Assembly: GCA_035295985.1 (NCBI GenBank)
Contig: DATHBT010000283.1
Span: 1-39,488, forward strand
Source: JAIVGV01 sp035295985
GTDB taxonomy: Bacteria > Acidobacteriota > Blastocatellia > Pyrinomonadales > Pyrinomonadaceae
Length of the DNA: 39,488 nt
Direction of reading: 5' to 3'
Made by a program: the position numbers and the translations under genes. This document shows positions 7,731 to 15,250 of the stretch, one piece after another. Numbering within the stretch: the stretch's first letter is position 1; each line of letters begins with the position of its first letter. The notes under the pieces are model-generated. The model worked only from the letters and a program-made list of their open reading frames with translations. It did not search any database and was not told the origin of the DNA.

Positions 7731-8614
7731 GCGACGTTCTAGGCGAACACGAGACGGCTCCGGACGCGCGGGAGCGGCGCGGCCTGCGCAAAGGGCTGTA
7801 CGTCATCCCCTCCGCCTTCACCGCGGCGAACATCGGGATGGGTTTTTATGCCGTGATGGGCGCGCTGCGCGGCTTCCAGATGCTGGAGGGCGGCACGCAG
7901 CCGGAGATTGAGCGCGCCGCGCTGCTCTTCGACAAGTCCGCCCAGGCCATCGGCTGGGCCGTCGTCTTCGACGCCCTCGACGGCCGCATCGCGCGCATGA
8001 CGAAGACGACCACCGAGATCGGCATCCAGCTCGACTCCCTGGCCGACGTGCTCACCTTCGGCATCGCGCCCGCCGTCCTCGCCTACGCCTGGGGCTACGG
8101 CTCGGCCTTCGCCGACGGGAGCAAGGCGCACACGCTGGGGTGGTTCCTCTCCTTCATGTTCCTCATCTGCGGCGCGTTCCGCCTCGCGCGCTTCAACGTG
8201 CAGGCCACGCGCCCGCGCGTCCTCGCCGAGGGCACGGCCAAGGTCGATAAGAAGAATTTCGTCGGCCTGCCGATCCCTATGGCCGGCGGCTTCATCGCCG
8301 CGCTGGTTCACTTCGCGCCCTCCCCCCTTTCGGACTACGGCCCGGATTACAGCCGTCTCTACGCGGGTCTGCTGATGGGCGCGGTCGCACTGCTCTCAGT
8401 CCTGATGGTGAGCAAGGTTCGTTATTCGAGCTTCAAGACGCTCGGGGCCAGGCGGCGCAGCACACGCCTCGTCATCCTCGGGGTCATCGCCACGGGAATG
8501 CTCGTCTTGCTCTTCTCGCGCTACATCCTCGTCGCGCTCATCACCATCTACATCCTCCACGGCCTGCTCATGCGGCTCTACGGCACAATCCGTCACCGCC
8601 TCTCTCGCGCCTGA
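7727..8614 (+). CDS. pssA: CDP-diacylglycerol--serine O-phosphatidyltransferase
   Basis: PssA makes phosphatidylserine from CDP-diacylglycerol and serine, the step before Psd. The 295-residue membrane protein contains the CDP-alcohol phosphotransferase signature DG(x)2AR(x)8G(x)3D(x)3D within DALDGRIARM...GIQLDSLADV at about 83-109. Several hydrophobic helices follow, and GLPIPMAGG around 180 is typical of type II PssA. The start is a GTG whose G and T overlap the psd stop. A loop rich in charged residues (RPRVLAEGTAKVDKKNF) precedes the GLPIP motif. Downstream is a convergent gene, with a hairpin between the two stops. Confidence 0.95.
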   Translation: MSDVLGEHETAPDARERRGLRKGLYVIPSAFTAANIGMGFYAVMGALRGFQMLEGGTQPEIERAALLFDKSAQAIGWAVVFDALDGRIARMTKTTTEIGIQLDSLADVLTFGIAPAVLAYAWGYGSAFADGSKAHTLGWFLSFMFLICGAFRLARFNVQATRPRVLAEGTAKVDKKNFVGLPIPMAGGFIAALVHFAPSPLSDYGPDYSRLYAGLLMGAVALLSVLMVSKVRYSSFKTLGARRRSTRLVILGVIATGMLVLLFSRYILVALITIYILHGLLMRLYGTIRHRLSRA

Positions 8615-8656
8615 CGACGTAGAAAAGACTCAGCGAAGGCGACCCGGGGTGCTGGT

Positions 8657-8695
8657 TGAACGCCTTGGGGCGGGCCTCATCGCGCCGAGCGTTCA
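8657..8695 (+). terminator. Probable terminator of psd-pssA
   Basis: TGAACGC (8657-8663) pairs with GCGTTCA (8689-8695), with further GGCG/CGCC pairing inside. A T-rich tail, GTGTTTGTTTATC, follows. It sits in the short gap between two converging genes. Confidence 0.55.
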
Positions 8696-8703
8696 GTGTT
8701 TGT

Positions 8704-9834
8704 TTATCGGGTTGTGTCGGAAGGCGCGAAGGCGATGAGACCGCTGCGCGTCGGTACGATCACGTAGGGGCCGACGTGCAGCGGGGGCGTACTGACGGAG
8801 TTACCCTCGCCGAGCGACAGCGTGTTGACCTGCCTCCCGTCCGCCAGCGAGAGTGCGACGCAAACCTCGCTGCCCAGAATCGCGAAAAGAGCGCTGTCGG
8901 AACTGACGAGCGGGGCGTCCACGACGCGGCCCGGCATCTGCTTCTTCCACAGCCGGCCCCCGTTCCGGTGGGAAAGGAAATAGACGAAGTTATCGCGCGA
9001 GGTGACGAGTAGGCCATTCGGTGTTGAGGTGAGCGACTGGACTGAAGTCCCTGCGCGCCTGAGCCACAGTGTTTCGAGCCGCCCGCCGGCCTCTCTCAGC
9101 GCCGATACATAGCCGCCGGCCGACCCCGTGTAGAGTATCTTCCCCGAAACCGAGAAAGGGGCGGCCTGCGAATTCTCCGTCCGATAACGACCAAAGATTG
9201 CTCCGTTCTTGATATTCACGATTAGCAGGTAGCCGTCGTCGCTCGCGAGAATGAGCCTGCCCTCTGCGACGGACGGGGCTGACCGGAAGGGGTGCTCCGT
9301 CTTAGTAATCCAGGCCGGCGCGCCCGTGCCCTTCTCCAGGGCGTAGATGCGCCCGTCGGCCGACGCCCCGAAGAGCAGCCCGTCGCCGCTGACGAGCGCC
9401 CCCTCCAGAGGGTTCGGAATGTTGCGCGTCCAGATGGTTACGCCGCTGGTTCGGCTCAAAGCCCGCACGACCCCTTTGGTGTAAACCGCCGCAACCTCCT
9501 GCCCCTGCGCGTTCAGCTCAGACCCTACATACACGCCTCTCTCGTCCGCCGCGGGGGCCGCGGAAAACTCACCGCCCGCCTCGCTGCGCCACAGAAGTTG
9601 GCCGTCCTGCGGGCTGACGGCCGCCAGCACGCCCCCTGCCAACGGGACGTAGAGCACGTCGGCGAATGCGGCCGGCGGCAGTGGCGTGAGTTGTCGGGTC
9701 TCATACGACCACTTTGGCACGAGTGGGCGTGACAGTGAGAGGGGGCCGTCGGCCGCGCCAGCACGGGCGCCGACGAGGATGAGAACCAGCAGCGCGGAGA
9801 TCGCCTGCGCTTTTTTTTCGCCTAAAATCCACAT
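8704..9834 (-). CDS. Exported PQQ-like beta-propeller repeat protein
   Basis: The 376-residue protein begins with a signal peptide (hydrophobic stretch at about 11-26, likely cleaved near ARAGA-ADG), so it should act in the periplasm. The rest is a run of beta-propeller blades with the PQQ-type pattern of small residues and a Trp: DGQLLWRSEAGG, SGVTIWTRNI, GTGAPAWITKTEH, GGRLWKKQM, each followed by a DGLLFGASADGRIYAL-like strand. This fold is used by PQQ dehydrogenases and by BamB of the outer-membrane protein assembly complex. The length is close to BamB, but I see no lipobox, so a BamB role is only a possibility. The coding strand has an A8 run at codons 6-8. No Shine-Dalgarno is visible at the ATG. 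Confidence 0.82.
   Translation of the reverse strand: MWILGEKKAQAISALLVLILVGARAGAADGPLSLSRPLVPKWSYETRQLTPLPPAAFADVLYVPLAGGVLAAVSPQDGQLLWRSEAGGEFSAAPAADERGVYVGSELNAQGQEVAAVYTKGVVRALSRTSGVTIWTRNIPNPLEGALVSGDGLLFGASADGRIYALEKGTGAPAWITKTEHPFRSAPSVAEGRLILASDDGYLLIVNIKNGAIFGRYRTENSQAAPFSVSGKILYTGSAGGYVSALREAGGRLETLWLRRAGTSVQSLTSTPNGLLVTSRDNFVYFLSHRNGGRLWKKQMPGRVVDAPLVSSDSALFAILGSEVCVALSLADGRQVNTLSLGEGNSVSTPPLHVGPYVIVPTRSGLIAFAPSDTTR
9178..9189 (+). repeat. 12-mer repeat CGTCCGATAACG, copy 1 (exact)
   Basis: Exact copy, lying inside the beta-propeller gene. The same 12-mer recurs on the other strand at 24980, 27808 and 32365, with near copies at 21076 (11/12) and 18506 (10/12). Confidence 0.6.
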
Positions 9835-9873
9835 AAACCAGCACTATTTAACAAATCCCGAATGAGGCCGAAG

Positions 9874-9902
9874 TTGTAAGTCAACCCCACCCGTGCCATA
9901 AT
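9874..9902 (+). promoter_or_regulatory. Sigma70-type promoter of guaA
   Basis: TTGTAA (9874-9879), a 17-base spacer and CATAAT (9897-9902). The expected start near 9909 gives a guaA leader of about 50 bases. Confidence 0.6.
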
Positions 9903-9959
9903 TCCGCACCTTCGAGTAGTTCAAAGATTAATAGAGATCGGCAGGGGAGGGCGGATGTT

Positions 9960-11516
9960 TTGGGGGAAGCGGTCAGTCACGATACCGTGATAATACTTGA
10001 TTTCGGCTCGCAATACACCCAACTGATCGCCCGCCGGATCAGGGCGTTCGGCGTTTACTGTAAGATTCTCCCCTTCGACGCGCCGCCCGCCGAAGTGCTC
10101 GGCTACAGGCCGAAAGGCCTCATCCTCTCCGGCGGCCCTTCGTCTGTCTATGACGCAGACTCCCCGCGCCTCCCGGCCGATTATCACAGCGAAGTCAAAT
10201 GCCCCATCCTCGGCATCTGCTACGGCTTTCAACTCCTCTCGGCCGATTTCGGGGGCGAGGTAAAGTCTTCGGCGAACAGGGAATACGGCTATTCACGACT
10301 TCGGGTTACGGAGCCGGAAAGCCCTCTTTTTAAAGGCCTCCCGGAGGAGTTAGATGTCTGGCTAAGCCACGGCGACTACGTGACGGCCCTCCCGGCGGGT
10401 TTCAGGGCCACGGCCGAGACGCGCGGGGCGCTTAACGCTTTTGAAGATTTAAACAGACGCATATTCGGCGTCCAGTTTCACCCGGAAGTGACGCACACGC
10501 CCCTCGGCGTGGAGGTCCTTAGAAATTTCGTCCTCTCAATCTGCGGCGTGGAAGCGGACTGGACGGCGGCTTCCATCATCCAGGAGCAGGTGGAGTTGAT
10601 CAGACAAAAGGTCGGCGAGGGGCGAGTAGTCTGCGCCCTCTCCGGCGGGGTGGACTCGACGGTCGCCGCGGCGCTGGTTCATGAGGCCGTCGGGGCCAAT
10701 CAGACTTGTATCTTCGTTAACACGGGTCTGCTCAGGGAGGGGGAGTTCGAGACCACCTGTGAGCTATACTCGAAGCAGATGAGTCTGAACGTCGTCGGGG
10801 TTGACGCGCGGGAGCACTTTCTGGGTGCTCTCAAGGGGGTTACAGAGCCTGAAGAAAAGAGGCGGATTATAGGTCGGGTTTTCATAGAAGTGTTCGAGAG
10901 AGAGGCCGCCAAACTGGGAGGGGCGGAGTTCCTGGTTCAGGGCACCCTTTATCCGGACGTGATTGAATCCGTCTCCTACCGCGGGGGGCCTTCCGCCGTG
11001 ATCAAAAGCCATCACAACGTGGGCGGCCTTCCCGCGCAAATGAAGTTGAAACTGATCGAACCGCTGCGGGAGCTGTTCAAGGACGAGGTGCGCGCACTGG
11101 GGAGGGATTTGAAGGTGCCGGACGAAATTCTGTCGAGGCACCCTTTTCCGGGGCCTGGTCAGGCCGTCAGGATCATCGGAGAAGTTACGGACGACAGCCT
11201 GAGAATCGTCCGTGCGGCTGACCGGATTCTGGACGAGGAGCTGCGATTCGCAAACCTTTACGACTCCGTCTGGCAGGCTTTCCCCGTCTTACTCCCGGTT
11301 TCGACGGTCGGCGTGATGGGGGATTTTCGCACTTACGAGAAAGTTATTGCCATCCGAGCCGTGACGAGTCTGGACGGGATGACGGCCGACTGGGCACGCC
11401 TGCCGCACGACCTGCTGGCTCGCGTCTCTTCGAGGGTTGTTTCCGAGGTGCGGGGAATCAACCGTGTGGTCTTAGACATCAGTTCTAAGCCCCCGAGCAC
11501 GATTGAGTGGGAATAG
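9960..11516 (+). CDS. guaA: GMP synthase (glutamine-hydrolysing)
   Basis: GuaA aminates XMP to GMP with glutamine and ATP, the last step of guanylate synthesis. The 518-residue protein has an N-terminal class-I glutamine amidotransferase domain with Cys87 in GICYGFQLL and the His174/Glu176 pair in FHPEVTHT. An ATP-pyrophosphatase domain with the P-loop SGGVDS (228-233) follows, then the C-terminal dimerisation domain ending STIEWE. The start is a TTG at 9960, nine bases after GGGGAGG. An ATG at 9955 has better spacing to the same element but lies in another frame that stops after 11 codons. The family Met usually falls shortly before the LDFGSQYT strand, which fits the TTG. It is transcribed alone from its own promoter. 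Confidence 0.96.
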   Translation: MGEAVSHDTVIILDFGSQYTQLIARRIRAFGVYCKILPFDAPPAEVLGYRPKGLILSGGPSSVYDADSPRLPADYHSEVKCPILGICYGFQLLSADFGGEVKSSANREYGYSRLRVTEPESPLFKGLPEELDVWLSHGDYVTALPAGFRATAETRGALNAFEDLNRRIFGVQFHPEVTHTPLGVEVLRNFVLSICGVEADWTAASIIQEQVELIRQKVGEGRVVCALSGGVDSTVAAALVHEAVGANQTCIFVNTGLLREGEFETTCELYSKQMSLNVVGVDAREHFLGALKGVTEPEEKRRIIGRVFIEVFEREAAKLGGAEFLVQGTLYPDVIESVSYRGGPSAVIKSHHNVGGLPAQMKLKLIEPLRELFKDEVRALGRDLKVPDEILSRHPFPGPGQAVRIIGEVTDDSLRIVRAADRILDEELRFANLYDSVWQAFPVLLPVSTVGVMGDFRTYEKVIAIRAVTSLDGMTADWARLPHDLLARVSSRVVSEVRGINRVVLDISSKPPSTIEWE

Positions 11517-11624
11517 ATTCGCGTTATACAACTGCAATAAACAATAGCTTAACAACTCTTAAGCGACTTAAGTCTCATGATTTGCTCTGAAGTGAAATCG
11601 GTGAGAAGAGGCCTCTACACATAA

Positions 11625-12431
11625 ATGCCGAGCGAACAATTAACCGCAATCGAGCGCGTTAGAATCGCACGCCATCCGGATCGCCCATACGTGCTCGATC
11701 TCGTGGAGCATCTTTTTGACGAATTTGTGGAGTTGCACGGGGACAGGCGTTACGCCGAAGACCCCGCGCTCGTCTGCGGTTACGCCTCGTACCACGGTAA
11801 GGCCGTTGCGGTTATCGGCCAGCAGAAGGGAAGGGATACGAAGCAACGGCGCTACAGAAATTTCGGCATGCCTAAACCTGAAGGCTACCGCAAAGCTCTG
11901 CGCGTGATGCAGATGGCGGAGAAGTTCAACCGACCCATCCTCACTTTTGTGGACACGCCCGGCGCGTATCCGGGGATCGACGCGGAAGAGCGCGGGCAGG
12001 CGGAAGCGATTGCCAAAAACCTACTGGTGATGGCAAAACTTAAAGTCCCTGTCATCGTCACGATCGTGGGCGAAGGGGGGTCAGGCGGGGCGCTCGCGAT
12101 AGGCGTGGGCGACGCGGTGCTGATGCTTGAGAACGCCGTCTATTCGGTGATCTCGCCGGAAGGATGCGCGGCTATACTTTGGAAGGATTCGAACCAATCC
12201 TCGCTCGCCGCGGAAAGCCTGAAGCTGACGGCAGGGGATTTACATGCTTTGGGTGTGGTGGATAAAGTTGTCCCCGAGCCTGCGGGCGGGGCGCACGACG
12301 ATGCGCAACAAACGGCACGCCTCATCGACTCCTCACTGAGCGAATTCTTGAAGCGGCAAGAATCTTTGTCTGAGGCTCGGCGTCAAGCCCTGAGATACAA
12401 GAAACTTAGGGCCTTAGGGTTCACAAACTAG
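11625..12431 (+). CDS. accA: Acetyl-CoA carboxylase carboxyltransferase subunit alpha
   Basis: AccA and AccD together transfer the carboxyl group from carboxybiotin to acetyl-CoA, making malonyl-CoA for fatty acid synthesis. The protein matches the crotonase-fold core throughout: RHPDRPYVLDLV, GDRRYAEDPAL, RNFGMPKPEGYRKALR, FVDTPGAYPGIDAEERGQ, GEGGSGGALAIGVGD, SVISPEGCAAILWK and PEPAGGAH. At 268 residues it is about 50 shorter than E. coli AccA. The missing part is the N-terminal helical segment, and no frame upstream supplies it; the 108 bases back to guaA are AT-rich and non-coding. accD is not in the window. AGAAGAGG lies 13 bases before the ATG, a long spacing. It converges on ssb with a shared hairpin between the stops. 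Confidence 0.95.
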   Translation: MPSEQLTAIERVRIARHPDRPYVLDLVEHLFDEFVELHGDRRYAEDPALVCGYASYHGKAVAVIGQQKGRDTKQRRYRNFGMPKPEGYRKALRVMQMAEKFNRPILTFVDTPGAYPGIDAEERGQAEAIAKNLLVMAKLKVPVIVTIVGEGGSGGALAIGVGDAVLMLENAVYSVISPEGCAAILWKDSNQSSLAAESLKLTAGDLHALGVVDKVVPEPAGGAHDDAQQTARLIDSSLSEFLKRQESLSEARRQALRYKKLRALGFTN

Positions 12432-12458
12432 ATCTTCAAAAACGAAAGAAATACTTTA

Positions 12459-12478
12459 AGTGTCGGCCCGCCGACACT
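12459..12478. terminator. Bidirectional hairpin between accA and ssb
   Basis: AGTGTCGG (12459-12466) pairs perfectly with CCGACACT (12471-12478) around a CCCG loop. In the ssb direction it is followed by a T-rich stretch, in the accA direction by few T. It sits in the 50-base gap between convergent stops. Confidence 0.7.
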
Positions 12479-12481
12479 GTA

Positions 12482-12919
12482 TTAGAAGGGGATGTCGTCG
12501 TCAGTTATATCGGGCTCGGATGCTGGGCCTCGGCCGGCAGGCGAGGAAGCGCCAGCGTCACTTCGCGCTTGGCTCTGGCCGCCGTCGTCGCCCCTCGTTC
12601 CGATAAACTGCATATCTGTCGCATGGACTTCGAGGGTATGACGGGCTTTGCCGTCACGATCAGTCCACTCCTCGACCCGCAAACGACCTTCCACATAGAC
12701 TGGGCGACCTTTGGTGAGATACTGCGACGCGGTCTCAGCCTGTCGCCCCCACAGTGTCACGCGGAACCAAGTGGTCACGTCCTGTGTCTCGCCGGCACGA
12801 TCTTTCCGCCGTTCATTGGTCGCCAGCGTAAAACTGCAAACTGGTGTGCCCTGCGGGGTATAACGCAGCTCAGGATCGCGGCCAAGATTGCCCACCAAAA
12901 TAATCTTATTGAATGACAT
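12482..12919 (-). CDS. ssb: Single-stranded DNA-binding protein
   Basis: SSB coats single-stranded DNA in replication, recombination and repair. The 145-residue protein has the N-terminal OB fold (NKIILVGNLGRDPELRYT, then TTWFRVTLWGRQAETASQYLTKGRPVYVEGRL). A short Gly/Ser/Ala-rich linker leads to the acidic C-terminal tip DDDIPF, which binds partner proteins such as RecO and PriA. AAGGAG lies about ten bases upstream of the ATG at 12919. A good promoter sits 43-71 bases upstream. No rpsF or rpsR flanks it, so it is not in the common ribosomal-protein operon; it is transcribed alone. The linker is short for the family. Confidence 0.97.
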   Translation of the reverse strand: MSFNKIILVGNLGRDPELRYTPQGTPVCSFTLATNERRKDRAGETQDVTTWFRVTLWGRQAETASQYLTKGRPVYVEGRLRVEEWTDRDGKARHTLEVHATDMQFIGTRGDDGGQSQARSDAGASSPAGRGPASEPDITDDDIPF

Positions 12920-12961
12920 TGTCGGACTTCTCCTTAATGGGGTGGCCTGAAAAAGCAGTTC

Positions 12962-12990
12962 ATACTATATTCATGATTGCCGGAGGTCAA
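12962..12990 (-). promoter_or_regulatory. Sigma70-type promoter of ssb
   Basis: On the minus strand TTGACC (12990-12985) is followed after 17 bases by TAGTAT (12967-12962), or after 15 by TATAGT (12969-12964). Transcription would start about 35 bases before the ssb ATG, leaving room for its AAGGAG. Confidence 0.65.
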
Positions 12991-13243
12991 GAGTAGAATT
13001 TTCGCTAAAATTGCCTTCAAGTATAACTTCAGAAGTGTTCTGTTAGCTGATGGATAGCATTATGTTGAAGTCCCTTAGCATAACCATCGATGCTAATAGT
13101 TCCGGCTTCAGTTGAAGTTCATTGTTAACTGTGATCAGGCTGTTGCGTGACGGCCTTTGAGGGCCGCTGTATTGTGGTGAGCATCACGTCCGAATGTGCA
13201 ATCCTCGGACAAAGTCGTAGGAAGGTTGGTCTGGAAATTGAAT

Positions 13244-13279
13244 TGAACTTTACCTGCTTCACAAGAGTTCAGGTAAAGT
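13244..13279 (+). promoter_or_regulatory. Overlapping alternative inverted repeats before miaB
   Basis: ACTTTACCTG (13247-13256) and CAGGTAAAGT (13270-13279) form a perfect 10-bp inverted repeat with a 13-base gap. TGAACT (13244-13249) and AGTTCA (13266-13271) form a second that shares bases with the first, so only one can pair at a time. It may be an operator or a switchable leader structure for miaB. Confidence 0.45.
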
Positions 13280-13336
13280 CTCTCACGCCGGTCGGGGAAT
13301 TCTGTTAAACTCCCCCGCGCATCCGGGTTAGGTTTC

Positions 13337-14671
13337 ATGACAAAGGGCAAGGTTTACATCGAAAATTTCGGCTGCCAGATGAATGTGGCGGATTCGGAAC
13401 GCGCATCAGCGCGATTGCGTGCCGCCGGGTATGAGCTAGCCGAGTCGTCACACCAAGCTGACGTCCTGCTCTTCAACACTTGTTCGGTGCGGGCGAAGGC
13501 TGAGCAGAAAGTCTTTAACCGCATTGGGGAGGTGAGGAAAAATAAAGGGGGCCGGGAACCTCTGATCGGCGTGATGGGTTGCGTCGCGCAGCTCGAAGGC
13601 GAGGCGGTTTTAGAGAGCGCCCCCTCCGTGGGGATGGTTGTGGGGACACGCGCGACCGACCGGTTGCCTGCGTTGATTGAGCGAGCTTTGGGCGGCGGCG
13701 GTCCCGTCGTTGATACGAGCGAGCGGGAGGAAGACGCCGGGTGGGGTGTCTCCGCGGTTGATCGGCGCTCTCAGCACGTCGCGTTCGTGCCAATCGTCGA
13801 GGGGTGCAATAAATTCTGTACTTACTGCATAGTCCCGTATTCGAGGGGGCGCGAGCGCAGCCGCATGGCCTCGGAAATCGTCGAGGATGTGCGTAGGCTG
13901 CGAGTAGAAGGTTACAAAGAAGTCCAACTGATCGGCCAGAACGTCAACAGCTACAGGCCGAAAACCGATAGAGGACTCGCGGGATACGAAGGGGCCACTC
14001 CCTTTTCCAGGCTGCTGCGGGCAGTTGCCGCAACCGGGATGCCCAGAATTAAGTACACCACATCATTTCCACGGGATTTCCACCCTGACATTGTTACGGC
14101 GATGGACGAGAACGAAAACCTATGTAACTGGGTTCACCTCCCCGTGCAATCGGGCAGCGACCGGATACTCGGGGCGATGCGCCGGGGGTACAAATCCGCC
14201 GATTACGTCGCCCGGGTCGAAGCCGTTAAGGGCGCGCGGAGGGATTATTCGCTTACCAGTGATATAATCGTCGGCTTTCCGGGCGAAACCGTCGAGGATT
14301 TCGAGGACACACTTCGCTTAGTCGAGCGCTGCCAGTTCGATAGCATCTACATCTTCAAGTATTCCGAGAGGAAGGGGACGCCCGCGGCCAAGTTGGCTGA
14401 CAGCCTTTCCGAAGAGGAAAAGACGATCCGCTTCAAGGCTCTTGAGGATTTACAGAAAGAGATTCAGCAATGCGTCTGGGGCCGACATGTCGGTCAGGCT
14501 CTTTCCGTCCTGGTCGAAGGCGTAAGCACGAGGTCGAAAACTGATTTGACGGGCCATTCCACCTGTAACAAGGTGGTCAACTTCCCAGGCGAAGAGAAGC
14601 TGATCGGCCAGATCGTCTCCGTCCGAATTCGGGAGCTGAAATCTCACAGTCTGTACGGGTCGCGGGTCTAG
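13337..14671 (+). CDS. miaB: tRNA-2-methylthio-N6-dimethylallyladenosine synthase
   Basis: MiaB is a radical-SAM methylthiotransferase that turns i6A37 into ms2i6A37 in tRNAs reading UNN codons. The 444-residue protein shows the full architecture: an N-terminal UPF0004 domain with Cys13, Cys49 and Cys82 binding the auxiliary [4Fe-4S] cluster, the radical-SAM motif CNKFCTYC (Cys157, Cys161, Cys164) followed by VPYSRGRERSR, then the barrel (HLPVQSGSDRIL, IVGFPGET) and a C-terminal TRAM domain (about 380-444) for RNA binding. The ATG at 13337 gives the typical start KVYIENFGCQMN. It is the first gene of a run with the nuclease gene, parA and parB. The tsaB t6A gene is also in the window but unlinked. 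Confidence 0.97.
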   Translation: MTKGKVYIENFGCQMNVADSERASARLRAAGYELAESSHQADVLLFNTCSVRAKAEQKVFNRIGEVRKNKGGREPLIGVMGCVAQLEGEAVLESAPSVGMVVGTRATDRLPALIERALGGGGPVVDTSEREEDAGWGVSAVDRRSQHVAFVPIVEGCNKFCTYCIVPYSRGRERSRMASEIVEDVRRLRVEGYKEVQLIGQNVNSYRPKTDRGLAGYEGATPFSRLLRAVAATGMPRIKYTTSFPRDFHPDIVTAMDENENLCNWVHLPVQSGSDRILGAMRRGYKSADYVARVEAVKGARRDYSLTSDIIVGFPGETVEDFEDTLRLVERCQFDSIYIFKYSERKGTPAAKLADSLSEEEKTIRFKALEDLQKEIQQCVWGRHVGQALSVLVEGVSTRSKTDLTGHSTCNKVVNFPGEEKLIGQIVSVRIRELKSHSLYGSRV

Positions 14672-14710
14672 GCCGGGAGAGTCGGGCGTGATTTCATCCG
14701 AGGTGGAGCC

Positions 14711-15196
14711 GTGGAGATTGAAGTTAAAATCCGCGGGTTGATGATGGACCCGAACAGCGGGACGCCCATCATCATCCTGAAGGACGTAAACAGCGACCTG
14801 ATGCTGCCCATCTGGGTCGGGGCCTACGAGGCCAACGCCATCGCCCTCGAAATAGAAAAGATCGCCCCGCAGAGGCCGATGACGCACGACCTGCTGCGCA
14901 ACCTGATCGTCGAGATGGGGGCCGAAGTCAGGCGCGTAGTCGTCACGGAGCTGCGCGACAACACTTTCTTCGCCGTCATCGAGATGACAAACGGCGACGG
15001 TGACGCCATCAGCCTCGACGCACGGCCCTCCGACGCCATCGCCCTTGCCCTTCGCGCCGACTGCCCCATCTTTGTCAACGAAGAGGTGATTCAGGCTTCG
15101 AAGAGCGTCGTTAGTAATCAGGATGAAGAGAGTTCCAAGGGGGATGAAGAAGAGTGGCCCGACGTGATCGGCGAGGCCGGGGATTTACCGATGTAG
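14711..15196 (+). CDS. Bifunctional nuclease family protein (DUF151)
   Basis: The 161-residue protein matches the BFN/DUF151 domain: EIEVKIRGLMMDPNSGTPIIILKD, LPIWVGAYEANAIALEIE, RPMTHDLLRNLI, FFAVIEM, then LDARPSDAIALALR, where the conserved Asp-Ala-Arg-Pro-Ser-Asp-Ala segment marks the family. Some members have RNase and DNase activity; the cellular role in bacteria is not settled. After residue 125 comes an acidic, Ser/Glu-rich tail. The GTG at 14711 is preceded by GAGGTGG at a usable distance. It lies 39 bases after miaB and 54 bases before parA, and all three probably share a transcript. Confidence 0.87.
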   Translation: MEIEVKIRGLMMDPNSGTPIIILKDVNSDLMLPIWVGAYEANAIALEIEKIAPQRPMTHDLLRNLIVEMGAEVRRVVVTELRDNTFFAVIEMTNGDGDAISLDARPSDAIALALRADCPIFVNEEVIQASKSVVSNQDEESSKGDEEEWPDVIGEAGDLPM

Positions 15197-15250
15197 CGGT
15201 GCGACCGGGTGGGTTAACTTCTCGCTCAAGAAGTGAGGGAGGGGAATTAG

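Larger units (their letters stand above)
12920..13336. other. AT-rich divergent intergenic region, ssb/miaB
   Basis: These 417 bases hold no credible gene. They are clearly richer in A and T than their surroundings. They contain the ssb promoter and several short inverted repeats: TTAGCAT/ATGCTAA (13075-13096), CGGCC/GGCCG (13151-13166), and two overlapping, mutually exclusive pairs at 13244-13279 about 60 bases before miaB. A -10-like TTAAAC precedes miaB near 13305 without a clear -35. Confidence 0.6.
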
